A stretch of 64,000 nt of DNA, from the NCBI GenBank assembly GCA_019671135.1, contig JAHRHY010000018.1, positions 682,001 to 746,000 of the forward strand, written 5' to 3'. Origin of the DNA: Linnemannia hyalina. Lineage: Eukaryota; Mortierellomycota; Mortierellomycetes; Mortierellales; Mortierellaceae. Every line of letters begins with the position of its first letter. Position 1 is the first letter of the stretch. The position numbers and the translations under genes were made by a program. Shown in pieces: positions 11,945-24,656 of the stretch. The notes beneath the pieces are model-generated. The model did not search any database, was not told where the DNA came from, and saw nothing but the letters and a program-made list of their open reading frames with translations.

Positions 11945-11976
<32 letters not shown>
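11945..11976. repeat. (CT)16 microsatellite
   Basis: Uninterrupted CT dinucleotide run directly visible. Confidence 0.97.
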
Positions 11977-11978
<2 letters not shown>

Positions 11979-12473
11979 CACAAACTAAGGTGTGTGTGGC
12001 AATTTCAAAACAGAGAACTGAGAGCAATTGTGTTCCTATGATGGGGTTATTGAACAAATGAAACGTTAGGAACCACCTCTGTGCACCCCAAGACGGCAGG
12101 ATGTTACCTTGAGAAAGCAGTCAAAGAGGTTCGATCATGGAACAAATTCAAATCTAGCAAACTCAAAGCAACAAAGAGCGCGGCGTGTCCTATGTATTAC
12201 GTTCTCACAATCACAAACATGGTTAACGCCGAATTCCTATCTTGTTTCGTTAATTGAGGCGGACAAGATAGAAAGGCGGCGTGTGATTGTTCACTTCACT
12301 CTAACTTCACTCTACATATCTCCCACAGGCATGTCAAAGACGCACTGTCTACACTGTCTATATATATATATAAAAAAAGCAAAGATGTGCCCGCACCAGG
12401 AGAAACAGAATGACTGCCCAATTACCTCCTTGCAAAGCGCTCCGCAACCAGCCTGGAAACAATTCGATATGAC

Positions 12474-12499
12474 CTCTCTCTCTCTCTCTCTCTCTCTCT
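12474..12499. repeat. (CT)13 microsatellite
   Basis: Uninterrupted CT dinucleotide run directly visible. Confidence 0.95.
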
Positions 12500-15400
12500 G
12501 TCAAATCCTCACCACTTTGCTCATGCCTGTTTGCATAAAACCACCTTTGCCTCCGTCACTGATGGCCATTTTCCACACTCAGTTTAAGATGGATAGAAAT
12601 CACCACACCTATTGAGCAACAACCTCCTAGAACCATCGGGATATTTTCGGCCCAACTGCCATAACAAAATAAAAATAGGGCCAAGCTCATGAAAACGAGG
12701 ATGAAGGGAACCTGACCTTGGTGGAAGAATGGAGTAACCATCATGGAAGAGCGAGGAGTGGGGGAAGGGAGCGGGAGATACGTAACACACATGCAAATGA
12801 ACCTCCACCTTACTTCTTATTCTCACTTTTGTTGTTTTACCTTCTCTTCATCCCTCGCCACTTGTTCTTTTACCCAGTCCTTTTTGAGCTTGGGCCAACG
12901 AACCAGTGGAAGAAATAGGAACGACATAGGTCTAACCCCTCACGCGGACAAGACCTTTTTGGATTGTTTTTTTTTCCTTTCAAACCTAACCTCCCTCTCC
13001 ATCTACGAAGGGGTCAATGAAATGAAGGAAGGGTGTATTGGGGGAGAGAAGGGGTGGAGGATCATGCCAATTGCGCCTTTTTTTAATAAGCTCGGTTCAT
13101 TTGTTATTCTCGTGTCATCCATGCATCCGAACACACTCTCTTTTGTTCTTTTTCGGACCTGAGAGTGGGGTCGGCGCGTTGATGAGGTCTCAGTCTTCCA
13201 TGGAGGAAGAGTAGGCAGAACTGCCATCAGGGCACCTTGCTCTTGTAAACTCCAAATAAAAAGAAATTACTTGACAACGACTGCAAGAACAAAAGAGGAA
13301 GGGAAGGGATTGACACCCAATCCTCAATTGTTCACGGATTCCGAAAGGGTAAGGAAAAAAATGGCCTCAAAGGAAAGGAGGGAGGACGAAAAGGTCTGTT
13401 CGTTCGTGATTTTTCTTTTCCAGACGCCTCTCCGAGTCATAGTCTGAGACCATTGTGTCTGTCCGTGCCGTGGGTGAAAAAAAGTAAGGATGACAACAAA
13501 AAAGGAGAAGGGAGTGAGGTTTGTGTATGGTTGTGCTTTTGCATCTGAGGGCAAGCGCAAAGGCAGCGAGAGGAAAGAGACAGGGATACGTTGGGGAGAG
13601 AGAAGGGAGAGAGATGGTGTGTTCTTAAGACTGACCACGGACACACTTTTCGAAACAAAGGAGACACTACTCACTTGTTTTTGTTATGTGCCTAGGAGAA
13701 TTACGAATGTGTGAATAAATGAGTAAAAATAAAGATTGTGGTATGTGCTTTCTTTGTAGAGGGAGTTTGAAAGCAATTCTCTTTTTGCGCATGAGAGAGT
13801 ACTCTTTCAAGACGAGGAAAAAGAAACCCCAAAGGATGTGATGAAGACATAAACGGCATTTTGTGGGGTAAGTGAAAGGGCAAAGGTGGAAGAAGAAGGT
13901 ATTCCTTCCATTTCATTTCTACAAACCACCAACACACGCCATGTCTTGTGCCCACTTTGTTGACACTGGGTTGTGAGCACAAGCGCTGGCCCATTGGTGT
14001 AGAGAGTGCGGGGTAAAACAGCGCAAGGCTTTACTCATTGAATAGGATGCTGCTGATGATGACCACAAGGAGAGAGAATCATCCCTTCCATCCTTCCATC
14101 TATCCCATTCTCACCTTCATCGAACCCCTTTCTCAATACACCCCTTGAAATACTCGTACCCTGCCAAGTCAAGTCCAAGCCCAAGACCATGTCGGGCGAC
14201 TCCGTTGGGGTAATAATACCACTGTGCCAATGAACGAAAAAAACGATCAATGCGCTCGTCCTTTCCTTTCGGTATTTGTATTTTTTTTAGGGTCGACCGA
14301 CACATCCGATGATGATGATGCTGAGGGCTTCACCTCTATTGGACCCACCATCACCACTATAAACAACAACACCAAGAGGCGAAGGACCCGTGAGAATAAA
14401 AAACTGTCGGCGTTGCTGGCTTCGGGCTTCATCATCCAACTTCAAACGCTTTCGAGGACAAGCCAAGACGCAAATGGACAAGGGAAATCAAGAGAATCCA
14501 TTTTCATTGAATGCCAGGATGGCTAACTTGACCCCTGTTATTCCTCCTTTACTCCCCACCAAAAAAAAAAGCTAGCTACTCCTGACCTGACCGACCAAGG
14601 GTTTCGTTAGCTGAGCAAAAGATGACTAGGTAAAACAAAGGACATACTTGGGATTGAGTGTTTCCTTTGATGAAGGATTTGATCGTCTGATTCCGAAAGG
14701 TAAATAATAGGGAAAAAAAAGAGGCACACGACTCATGAACGGGCCAAAGCTACAGCAATTGACGTGGATTATGGACTGTGTTGGTTGGACATTCGAGCAC
14801 AAGGCGGAGTGGCAGAAGACACACTCAGATTGTTACGTGGGAGACACTCGCTTTGCAGAATAAAAGGAGATGGAAGAAACGAGAGTGAACTTATTATTAC
14901 TGACATCTGCAAGAGGAGTTGCATATGGATGGCGAGGGTGAGAGACAGGTGGCCGTCGTTGTTGTTGATGATTCGGTGTGGATGTGCGCCTGTTTGTACC
15001 TCTGTTCGTTCAATGGACCCTATGAATGCAAAAAAGGTGTAGGGCTTTCCTTTTCCACGGTTTCGCTTCAAGTTAAATGCACCCTGCTCCGCACTCTTTA
15101 CCTTTTGTTTCTTTGTTTCTTTGTCTCCTCTCCTCCTAACTCCTTCTCCTTCTCCCTTTCTGTACATAGTCCAATTCTGCTTCACTCCTCATTCATTCCA
15201 TTCACACGCGCCTGCATTGCAAAACAATAGCAACCTTCACTCTTGTAACAATAACAACAACAAAACAAACTCTTTGAAATACTACGACCATGCTCTTCTT
15301 AAGGTACCTACCCTACTGCTTCTTGAATGTCGTCATTCTCATTCTTCCTCGCCTTGCAATGAACTTAGACATGAGCATGCGACTGTGTGTGTGGGAACAA

Positions 15401-15591
15401 AAGGCTGGTTTGTGGTTGTGAGCGCCTTTTCCCTTGTCATTTTTCAATGTCCGTCACTCAAACACTCACACAACGTTCACAACCGAGGGTGGTCTGTGGT
15501 TACTCACACCTTGTCAACTCTTCCCGTACCTGCCTTTTCTTCTCCTTCCTTCGTAAACCATGGGACAAATAGTCCTTCAGCCTCTGCAAGA

Positions 15592-18500
15592 ATGGTGTCT
15601 GTCCTTGCAACGAGGACTTACCCATCAGCAACAGCCAGCTCTGTCCGCGCCGCTCGCACCCTCCACACAAGCTCGGTCTGGACAACCGGCAAGGGGACAA
15701 CCCACTTTCGCTCGCCCTTTTTAGCCTCTCAAGTCCGCCTATTGGGTGCCATCTCCAAACCATTGGCCAGACAGGCCCTCTTTGCCAGCCACTCCTCTCC
15801 CATCTCGGCCTCCGCCACCTTTCATCAACACTCCCATGCCGAAGAAGCCGCTATCCACCACGACCCGGCTCCGACCACCCACATGAAGCTCGTCGACTGG
15901 GTTCGAGCTCAGCAGTCCCTTCTCGAACCCGACAATGTTCACTGGTGCGATGGTTCCCAGGAAGAATACGACAGCCTTGTGGGCGACCTGGTCGAAAAGG
16001 GTGTCATGATCCCGCTCAACAGTAAACTTCGCCCAGGATCCTATCTCACCCGAACTGATTCTGCTGATGTTGCCCGATCCGAGAGTTCCACTTTTATCTG
16101 TAGTGAGAAGGAGATCGATGCTGGGTAAGTCCTTTCAACTAGGAAGAGTTATTTATTATTGTAGAGGAGACATTGAATGAGAAACACCATGTTCGATGAC
16201 GGGAATGAATGTTTTGTCAAAGGGGAGAGCGAGGATCGGGATAAATAGGATGCTCCTTGACATCATGCTTACAGCACGAAAGGACGAAAGAAGGATAAAC
16301 AGAGAGTGAGAAAAAAAAGGAGTTGAACGTGACGACAGAGTCTAACTAATCCTCATTTTCCCACCTTTTGTTGCTCTTTTCATTTACGCGCGCACAGTCC
16401 AACGAACAATTGGGTCGATCCCAACCAAATGAGGACTGAGCTCGAAAAGTCCTTTCGCGGTTCAATGCGAGGTAATTCACATGCAGTCTTGCTTCTCTTG
16501 GTGTCTATTTAACGCGACGGAGTGTCCTCATTGACTGACAAAAATAACCCCCTTACTTCATTTCTCCACAAATGATATTATGCAGGTCGCACGATGTATG
16601 TGATCCCGTTCAGCATGGGTCCCATCGGATCGCCTCTTGCCCGCATTGGTGTGCAGGTAAGAAAATGCAATATCGACTTGATTGTGACATGGTGATGGGG
16701 TTGATGGAGCGTGCGACTAGGAATGACCGGAAATCGTAGCATTGGAGCACTCACATCGTACCTACCCTTTCTTGAAATAGGTCACGGACTCCCCATTTGT
16801 CGTGGTCAATATGCGCATCATGACCCGCATTGGTCAGCCTGTGCTCGATGTCCTAGGTGACGACAAGGAGTTTGTGCCTTGTGTGCACTCTGTGGGAAAG
16901 CCCTTGGAGTCCGGAGACAAGGACTCACTCTGGCCATGCAACATTGCCCAACGCAAGGTCGTGCATTTCCCCGAATCACGTGAAATCTGGAGCTTTGGTA
17001 GTGGGTACGATCTTTTTTTGCAACCCTGTCGCTCAACATCAGACCTTTCCTCTTTCAACTTCACAGCTCATTGCATAGCTGACAATGCTACTCACATCCC
17101 TCCTATCATGACCCTCAATGGAATAGATATGGCGGCAACTCCTTGTTAGGAAAGAAATGCCTTGCTCTGAGAATCGCTTCCGTGATGGCCCGTGATGAGG
17201 GTTCGTTAGCAGAGCACATGCTCATCCTGGGGTTGACAAGCCCCGCTGGAAAGAAGTACTATGTCGCTGCAGCCTTCCCAAGGTGAGAAATACGAAAAGG
17301 GGCCATGCTATAGTCCACATGGCGCTCATCTTCTAATGATTTATTACCGTCAATGTACTTGAGGACAATGAGAGCTTATGCCAGAAAAAATTCTTGAAAT
17401 AGCGCTTGCGGCAAAACGAATCTGGCCATGTTACAGCCGACATTACCAGGATGGAAAGTACAAGTGGTTGGGGACGATATTAACTGGTGAGTTGTCTCTC
17501 TATCCTCGATGCATACATACTATATTTGCATATGATCTCTTACGAAATGAAGGCACTCATGTACATTTGCTACATTGCATTTACAACTATTGTAGGATGA
17601 AGTTCAACCCGAATGACTCACGCCTGTATGCGATCAACCCCGAAGCTGGTTTCTTTGGGGTGGCGCCAGGCACCTCGGGTAAGACGAACCCTAACGCCAT
17701 GGAGACGATCCAGAAGAACACTGTCTTTACCAACGTCGCATTGACCGAGGACGGCGATGTCTGGTGGGAGGGAATGACCAAGAAGCGACCTGATGGAAAA
17801 GTGGTGAACTGGAAGGGTGAGGTCTGGGACCCTTCGATGGGAGACAAGGGTACGCCTCTGGCTCATCCTAACTCTCGCTTCACAGTCTCTGTGGACCAAT
17901 GCCCCGCCAAGGACCCAGCCTGGAATGACCCCAACGGTGTCCCAATCTCAGCCATTATCTTTGGCGGTCGACGCGAGACGACTGTGCCCCTTGTCTTCCA
18001 GACCAAGGACTGGAACCACGGTGTCCTTGTTGGTGCAACCGTAGCCAGCGAGAAGACTGCAGCTGCTGATGGAAGCGATATTGGTCAACTCAGGTAACTT
18101 TGTCAATCATGATTTTTAAGGGGGGGGGGGGGTTTTTTTTTACAAAGCGAGTCACACGTGTGTGTGTAACATGTCTGACTGTTGCAACTATCATGCATGT
18201 TCAATTGTCTGTCTAGGTTTGACCCGTTCGCGATGCTCCCCTTTGCAGGATACAACATGGGGGACTACTTTGGCCATTGGTTGTCGATGCCTGGTCGCGT
18301 CAACGATCCGTCGCAACTGCCCAAGATTTTCCACGTCAACTGGTTCCGCAAAGACACCAACGGATCCTTCATGTGGCCTGGATTCGGCGACAACTCCAGG
18401 TACCTTTCGATTCAATGTGACCACAAGCCCCAATGGAGACGTAAAGTAACATGTACACTTATCGCCGACTGTTTTTATTCCCTTTTTTGTAGAGTTTTGA

Positions 18501-18782
18501 AGTGGATTGTTGACCGGTTGGAAAAGCCCGAGGACAAGAACCTGTTTACGTCAACGCCGATTGGATATGTGCCCACGGTATCGTCATTGGATCTTTCTGG
18601 AATTGAGAAAGATGTTGGTGGTGGAGTGATGGAAAAGTTGTTGAAGGTGGACGCGAAGTCGTATCTGTCTGAAGTTGGCAAGGCGCGCGACTACTTCAAG
18701 CAATTTGGCGATCGCTTCCCAGCCAAGTTGACCAAGGAGCTCGATGATCTTGAGGACCGCTTGAAGAAGAACCAGGGTGTCT

Positions 18783-18784
<2 letters not shown>
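15592..18784 (+). CDS. Phosphoenolpyruvate carboxykinase, GTP-type, with mitochondrial-like presequence
   Basis: Predicted 704 aa in nine exons: 15592-16124, 16398-16471, 16586-16656, 16781-17004, 17127-17282, 17403-17486, 17596-18093, 18217-18399 and 18493-18784; all junctions are GT-AG and in frame. It converts oxaloacetate plus GTP to PEP in gluconeogenesis. Diagnostic GTP-PEPCK motifs include [29 protein letters not shown], the kinase-1a loop SACGKTN (about residues 353-359), [46 protein letters not shown] and [17 protein letters not shown]. The protein exceeds the usual ~620 residues by an N-terminal stretch rich in Arg, Ser and Ala with no acidic residues at its start ([23 protein letters not shown]), typical of a mitochondrial targeting peptide. 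The ATG at 15592 is chosen because it starts this presequence; the frame is open further upstream through leader. A (GA)n tract follows the stop. Confidence 0.94.

Positions 18785-18808
<24 letters not shown>
18783..18808. repeat. (AG)13 microsatellite at the PEPCK stop codon
   Basis: The AG run starts within the TAG stop (18782-18784) and continues into the 3' UTR. Confidence 0.95.
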
Positions 18809-18813
<5 letters not shown>

Positions 18814-21039
18814 TGTTCAAGAAGAAGACATGCACCTAATAGCGATTTTTGCAACTACCATTCCCGAAATAAAAGACAACAAGCATTTGATCTATATCAC
18901 ATCTACCGCCATTCAACAGTAAGAAGATTGCCATCTTTACTCTTCACCATCGTACTTTTCCATCGTCGCTACGAATACATATACATCGCCGAGGCGGGTG
19001 TCGTCGGGAGTGAGCGAGCTTGCAGGAGGTAGAAGAAGACAGCATGATTTGTGAGTGGTACCCCTTCGGTGTCTCGGGTGTTGAATGGGGCCGGATAGAT
19101 GCCTCTGAAGAGCAAAGCCACTCTGTCTTCATTTTTCGCATGGACAGAGAGCCTGTCACTTTTCCGTCCAGAGTGAGTCCGACAAGAACAGGAGACACAA
19201 AGGGAAAGAAAAGAAAAAAAAAGGTTCTTGCTCAACGACGAAGCTGATCCTTCTTTCTCTCTTCCCTCCCTTTTCCACACTTTTGGCTAAAGGTCGTTGT
19301 TCTTTTACCTCTCTCTTTTGTCGGAATCTTCATCCATCCTTCATCCCTTTCATCCCTCACATCCTCATCCTTCTCTCGTATCCAGGGATCCACCTCACAC
19401 ACCCCTGGGTGTTCATTCTCACGCACACACTTACGCCCTTCCTTCCTTCCCACTCGTTTGAAAGAAGATCCCGATTCTCGCTTGAGGTTCACGTACCATA
19501 TTTGAATCTAGACGGGGCAACAACGAACGAACAACAAACAACGATACTCTCTCTACTCGTGCACATTCACTCAGGTAACGATCTGTCCTTACTCTCACCT
19601 CCTGATTACAACACACTCTGCACACCTTCCAACACTCTCTTTCTCACACACACAGACCACACATGTACACATTCGCCCCTTGCGACAAACAAAACAATAA
19701 GAGTATGATCAGGTTTTTACATCACCCTGCCACCTTACAGACATACACGCAACTCAGACACATACCCTTGAGCCTATCTATCTCCCATTCTTTTGTTCCC
19801 TTTCCTCCTTGTCCTGCCTTTCACTCCCCTATTGATTTTTTTTTATTTCAAAGTGTTGTCACTCCTTGTCAAACAAGATCCTATTGCTCTTGTTCCATCC
19901 CCTCCCTGCCTATCATACCACTCGTCCTTCTTCTACCCAGGAGGCCAGTTAGCCCGCAAAGCTTTCTAAGCGCACAAAAAGGGGAGAAGAGAGCCAAAAA
20001 GACAGTCACTACACCCTTCATCCTCCGGGGTGCCCTGTCCGCAAAGAAATGCACACTCCAACTTGTTTACTCACCAGCCAGGCACACACAACATACACCA
20101 TTGAAGCGATTTGTTCTCATCATTATAGAATCACACCATCCAGTTCACACACCCCTTGCATGCACCGACCCCTTCTGGGTGAATGTGGTGGTGTTCACCT
20201 TCCGTTTGATCCATACATATCCACTGTGGCCACCCCCTTCCTTCCTTCCTTCCTAATCACCAGTTATCACCAGTTTCACCATCAACGCTGATCATCAGTG
20301 TTCATTCCTGATATCCATCATATCACATACCCGATTGTCGATCTCACTCTCTAATTTCTGTCTCCTAATATTATATGATACTATCCGAAAGACGACCATT
20401 GTCTACCTTTCATTCCTTTTCTCCTTCCTGCTCTCTTGTGTTCTCTGTCTTCATATCATTCCTCCGTTGTCTCTGTTTCTCATTATGGTGTATGTGTGTT
20501 ATCCTTCTCCCTTCTCTATCTGCTCTCGTCCTTTTCCTTTCCTCGTTGTTTGTGTAATCCTCCATCCTATTATTTATCTCATCCTTGTCTTCTTGTCGTC
20601 CAAATATTCACCCTCCGTTTCGCATTGTGCCTGTCTGCCTTCTTTTCCATTTCGGACATCAACCGAAAGAGGGCTCAACTATTTTTTTGTCTCTGGTTTT
20701 TTTGTTGTCTCTCACTTCTCGTCCTTGTCTGATTAACTTCTCACTTCCTCCTCCTTCCGTCCCTTTTTTTTTTCTTCCTTCCGTTCCTTACTTCCCTTCC
20801 GGCATACTCACCTTTCTCTCCCCTCTTCTTTTCTCTTTTTCTTTATTAATTCTGCTCACTTTCTTCTCTGCACTCCCACTCTCTACTCTGACTATTACAC
20901 TTCCCCTTCCCTTCACTCTCACTCTTTCCTTCTCGCCCTCTCTTTCTCTCTCTTTCTCCTCATTCCTTCGATCTCGAATCTAAAAAAACACATACTGTAC
21001 ATATCACTCCATCAACAATAGAATCCAATCAATCCAATC
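18785..21039 (+). other. Long pyrimidine-rich 5' flank of the mitofusin gene
   Basis: From about 19240 to 21000 the + strand is overwhelmingly C and T, so stops are scarce and several open frames of 100-200 codons appear. Their Ser/Leu/Pro/Phe-rich content reflects composition, not protein. I see no conserved gene. It probably contains the promoter and a long CT-rich leader of the mitofusin gene at 21040. Confidence 0.6.
18868..18873 (+). terminator. Putative PEPCK polyadenylation signal (AATAAA)
   Basis: AATAAA lies 84 bp after the PEPCK stop. Confidence 0.45.
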
Positions 21040-24000
21040 ATGACTTCATACTTCTCTGCTCAACCCGCCCAGTCAACAGCCTCGACCCAGAGGAGGAACT
21101 CTCTCCCACGCCTCAGCATGGACGACTCGGACAGACCTACCACCACCATCCTTCCCACACCATCACACCACGTCCTCCCCTCCCTCTCCTACGCAGCAGC
21201 CACCTCGGTCCCCCACGAGAACCCCTTCAACCAGAACCTCTTCCTCCAACAACAGGTCTTCGCTGACAAGTCCAACCGCCTCTTGAACTTGATCCAAAGC
21301 ACAAAGGGCCTCCTCGAAGAGATCCGCGAGACAAACGCTACCCGCCCATGGCAAACCTACTACCCAAACCTCCAGATCCCCTCCGTCGCTGCCGCCGCCG
21401 CCACCGCAAACAGCTCTTCCACAGCCACAGCCTCCGCAGCCTCGTCCAACCCCCTCCGTCGCTCCACATCCTTCCATCCCGAGGACGACAGCGAACGTGC
21501 CTCGCCTGTCTCTCTCCAGCAGCGTCTCCAACGTTCCTTCACCTCTGCACCTGGATCCCCCCTTCAGCACAACAACAACGCCGCCGATTCTCACACCCCC
21601 TTGGTCGGTCGCCTGTTCCCCGAGCTCAATGTTCTGAAGCTGGACTTGAAGGTCGGCAACTATGCCACTGGCAATGATGCCCTCCTCCGTGGATTGGAGC
21701 GCAACGCCATCGCCCACCTCCTCGATGGACGCATTCAGCAGAGCGTCAAGCACCTCGACAACCTCTACCAGCGTGTCTCTGACAAGAGCTCCAAGGTCTT
21801 GATCACTGGAGATTTGAACGCCGGCAAGTCTACCCTTGTCAACGCATTGATGCAGCGTACCATTTTGCCCATTGACCAGCAACCCTGCACGTCGCTCTTC
21901 TGCGAGGTCTTGGACGCTCAGGAAAATGAGGGCCAGGAGGCGGTCCACGCTATTAAGGATGCCTCGACCTACAACCGCCAGGACCCCAACACGTTCACCG
22001 TTGTGGACATGCGCCATTTGGAGAAGTTCATGAACGATGTCATTGATGGTTACGAGGACTATGCCCAGGTCAAGGTCTACTGCACCGATCGCCGCCTCGT
22101 CAACGACTCTTTGCTGCACAACGGAGTCGTCGATATTGCACTGATTGATTCGCCCGGTTTGAACCGCGACTCTGTCAAGACGACTGCCCTCTTTGCTCGC
22201 CAGCAGGAGATTGATGTTGTCGTCTTTGTCGTCTCTGCCGAGAACCACTTTACTCTTTCTGTAAGTTTGTTTGAATTATCTATATGTGAATTTGCTGTGT
22301 ATGTGCTTGTGAGGGGGTGATATGTATCTGTCAGGGCTGAATGTATGTGATGATGAGTCGACGTGCCTCTTGCTCAGGGGTAGTTCCTTTGTTGTATTAT
22401 TGGGCAGGGGCATGTGTACAAGTGAGTGAGTGTTATGTGTGTGTGTTTGTGGGGATGGGTGTTGATTTCTCGCGTGGATGAGTAAGTGATGACGCAGAAA
22501 GTAGAGTATATGAAAAAGGTCAGGGCTTTGTCACGGTGAAGGGAGGAGGACCCCAATTCATGTCAGCCTAACCTGAATGGACATTGGACCGTGAGTTGGA
22601 AAAAGGGCTTATTCTCTTTGACTCGGACTGGACTCGGAGTGAAGTGAGTGAGTGACCCCGATGTATTCCCCCTTCCCCCGCTTGTTTCCCTTTCTTCTTC
22701 TCCGATCCCTTCTGATTCTCCCTCGTGTCGGCGGAGGGTACATTTTTTACATGGCCAGAGGGCGATGTGTTGAGGGTAGGGCAATAGAGTTGATTGGGCG
22801 GGTGAGCCACTTGAACACCATCGTGAGCAATGGAGGGAGAATGAGTTTTATTTTGCACTGGCTGGATGTCAGTCTTTGCTTTTACTGCTAGGCTGACAAA
22901 CTTGTATTTTGCACTCAGAATGGAGGGTAAAATGAGCTGGTAGTATCAAAGGAGATGGGGAATGAGAGAGGATAGTGGGGAGAGAGGTATTTTCTTGTGT
23001 TGACGCTGATGTCACTCAACCACCCTTCCCTCCGTCCCTGTCTCTCGAGCTGAGTTACATCCATACCATCTCGAACTCACTTTTTTTGCACAGTGGGTCA
23101 ACAACACAACATCGACGACAGCAAAACAACAGTTCTTGTGTTACCACGTTATTTCATGGGAACTGCCTTTTATGACCATCAGTTGTTTTTTTATGATTTT
23201 AAGAGTCAACGCTCTTGTAGTCATTATTATATTTTCATTGACATTGACAATATTTCTCTTTCATCTATGGTACATTTTCCTTCGTACATTCATCTACAAT
23301 GATCAATAGGGCAAGGAGTTCCTCTGGAATGCCGCCAACGAAAAAACTCACATCTTCATCGTTGTCAACCGCTTCGACTCGATCCGTGACAAGGAGCGCT
23401 GTAAGCGCGTCATTCTCGACCAGATCAAGCAGCTCTCCGCCAAGACTTACGAGGATGCCGACGAGCTCGTCCACTTTGTCTCTGCTGGCTCGTGCTTGCC
23501 CGAGGTCATCCAGGGTGGTGATCTCCCCGCTGACTTCCTCCGCCTCGAGGAGTGCCTTCGTTCGTTCGTTCTCGAGAAGCGCTGCAAGTCCAAGTTGGCC
23601 CCTGCCAAGGTCTACCTTGAGAACATCTTGAGCGACGTCAGCGTCCTCTCCGAGTCCAACCGCCACATGGCTGCCGAGGAATTGGCCAAGGTCCGCTTGG
23701 AGTTGGAGCGTGGCGAGCCCGAGTACAAGGATACGCTGATCCGTCGCGAAGTTGTTTTGGAGAGAGTCGATCGTCTTGCTGAGGAGACCTGCGTGTTGAT
23801 TGATACAATGACCCGCGAGAAGTTGACCAACGCTGTGGACGATATCGAGAATGTTGTCTCTGCCCTGGTTCCCTGGAACGGATTGTTGCACATCTGGCAG
23901 TACGCCAACGATCTCCGCTATGTCATGGCCGATCTCTTTGTCGACCGCGTCAAGAGCTGCGAGGTCGAGGCCAAGGAGAAGGCAAAGAACTGCGTCAACG

Positions 24001-24656
24001 ATATTCACACCCTTGCCGACGATGCCTCGGCCGCCAACCAGATGGATGCCCTCACCCTCTTCACCAAGCCCGACGCCAACCGCATCACCACCGGAAAGCT
24101 CAAGGATGAGCTCTCTCTCGAGTTCACTGACATCTTTGAGGTTCAGGACAAGCTGGGCATGGCCAGTGTTTCGCTCGGAGCTGTCACGATGTTTTCGAGC
24201 AAGGCCCTTGGCTACAAGTCGTTGATCCACAGCCTGTTTGACATTACCAGCACGGTCGGTGTCTCGAATGTCCGCAAGTGGGCCGTGCCCGTTGTGACGG
24301 TGGCTGGTTTGGGAGTGTTGGTTTACATTGCTGCCGACATGAAGCACGCCCTTGCCCGCAAGACTGCTCGCAAGCTCCGCGCCCACGTTCGCGAGGGCAC
24401 TATGGTCCACGATGAGGCTATGCGCATCACTAAGGATTGCCGTCGCGTTTTCAAGAGCAACGCCTGGGAGATCCAGAACCGATTCCAGAAGGAGATTGAG
24501 GCTCACGAGAGACGCCGCGCCGAGCAGGAGAAGGCTGCCAAGGATGGCGAACAGGCCGTGGTCTACTTTGGCAAGGTCTTTGAGAAGGCTGACGAGTTGG
24601 CTCGCTGGGTTGCCGCTGTTGAGGTCGAGGTGGAGGAACGCAAGATCAAGGCGTAA
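21040..24656 (+). CDS. FZO1: Mitofusin / Fzo1-type mitochondrial outer-membrane fusion GTPase
   Basis: Predicted 855 aa in two exons, 21040-22260 and 23310-24656. Dynamin-family GTPase anchored in the mitochondrial outer membrane and driving fusion. Residues 1-180 are Ser/Pro/Ala-rich and probably disordered. A helical segment precedes the GTPase domain with G1 GDLNAGKS (257-264), G2-type QPCTS (281-285), G3 DSPG (370-373) and G4 NRFD (427-430). Two hydrophobic spans lie near residues 690-710 and 731-751 (WAVPVVTVAGLGVLVYIAADM), followed by a basic, charged C-terminal coiled-coil region. The intron between G3 and G4 (22261-23309) is 1049 bp, far longer than most introns here. Both exons are in phase 0 and the join reads FTLS-GKEFLW. 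A 477-codon antisense open frame over exon 2 is a shadow. Confidence 0.94.

Larger units (their letters stand above)
11446..15591. other. Gene-poor intergenic region (4.1 kb) with CT microsatellites
   Basis: No conserved gene recognised. It holds two CT microsatellites (11945-11976, 12474-12499), the 3' flank of the membrane protein gene with AATAAA at 11694-11699, one doubtful small coding candidate around 14189-14526 (see findings), and a pyrimidine-rich leader from about 15060 before PEPCK. Confidence 0.55.

Noticed and set aside
19283..20983. Several overlapping open frames of 80-200 codons
   Set aside because: They exist because the strand is almost pure pyrimidine and lacks stops. The residues are Ser/Leu/Pro/Phe repeats with no domain features.
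21163..22248. 361-codon antisense open frame over mitofusin exon 1
   Set aside because: Shadow of the sense GTPase exon, with no recognisable protein features.
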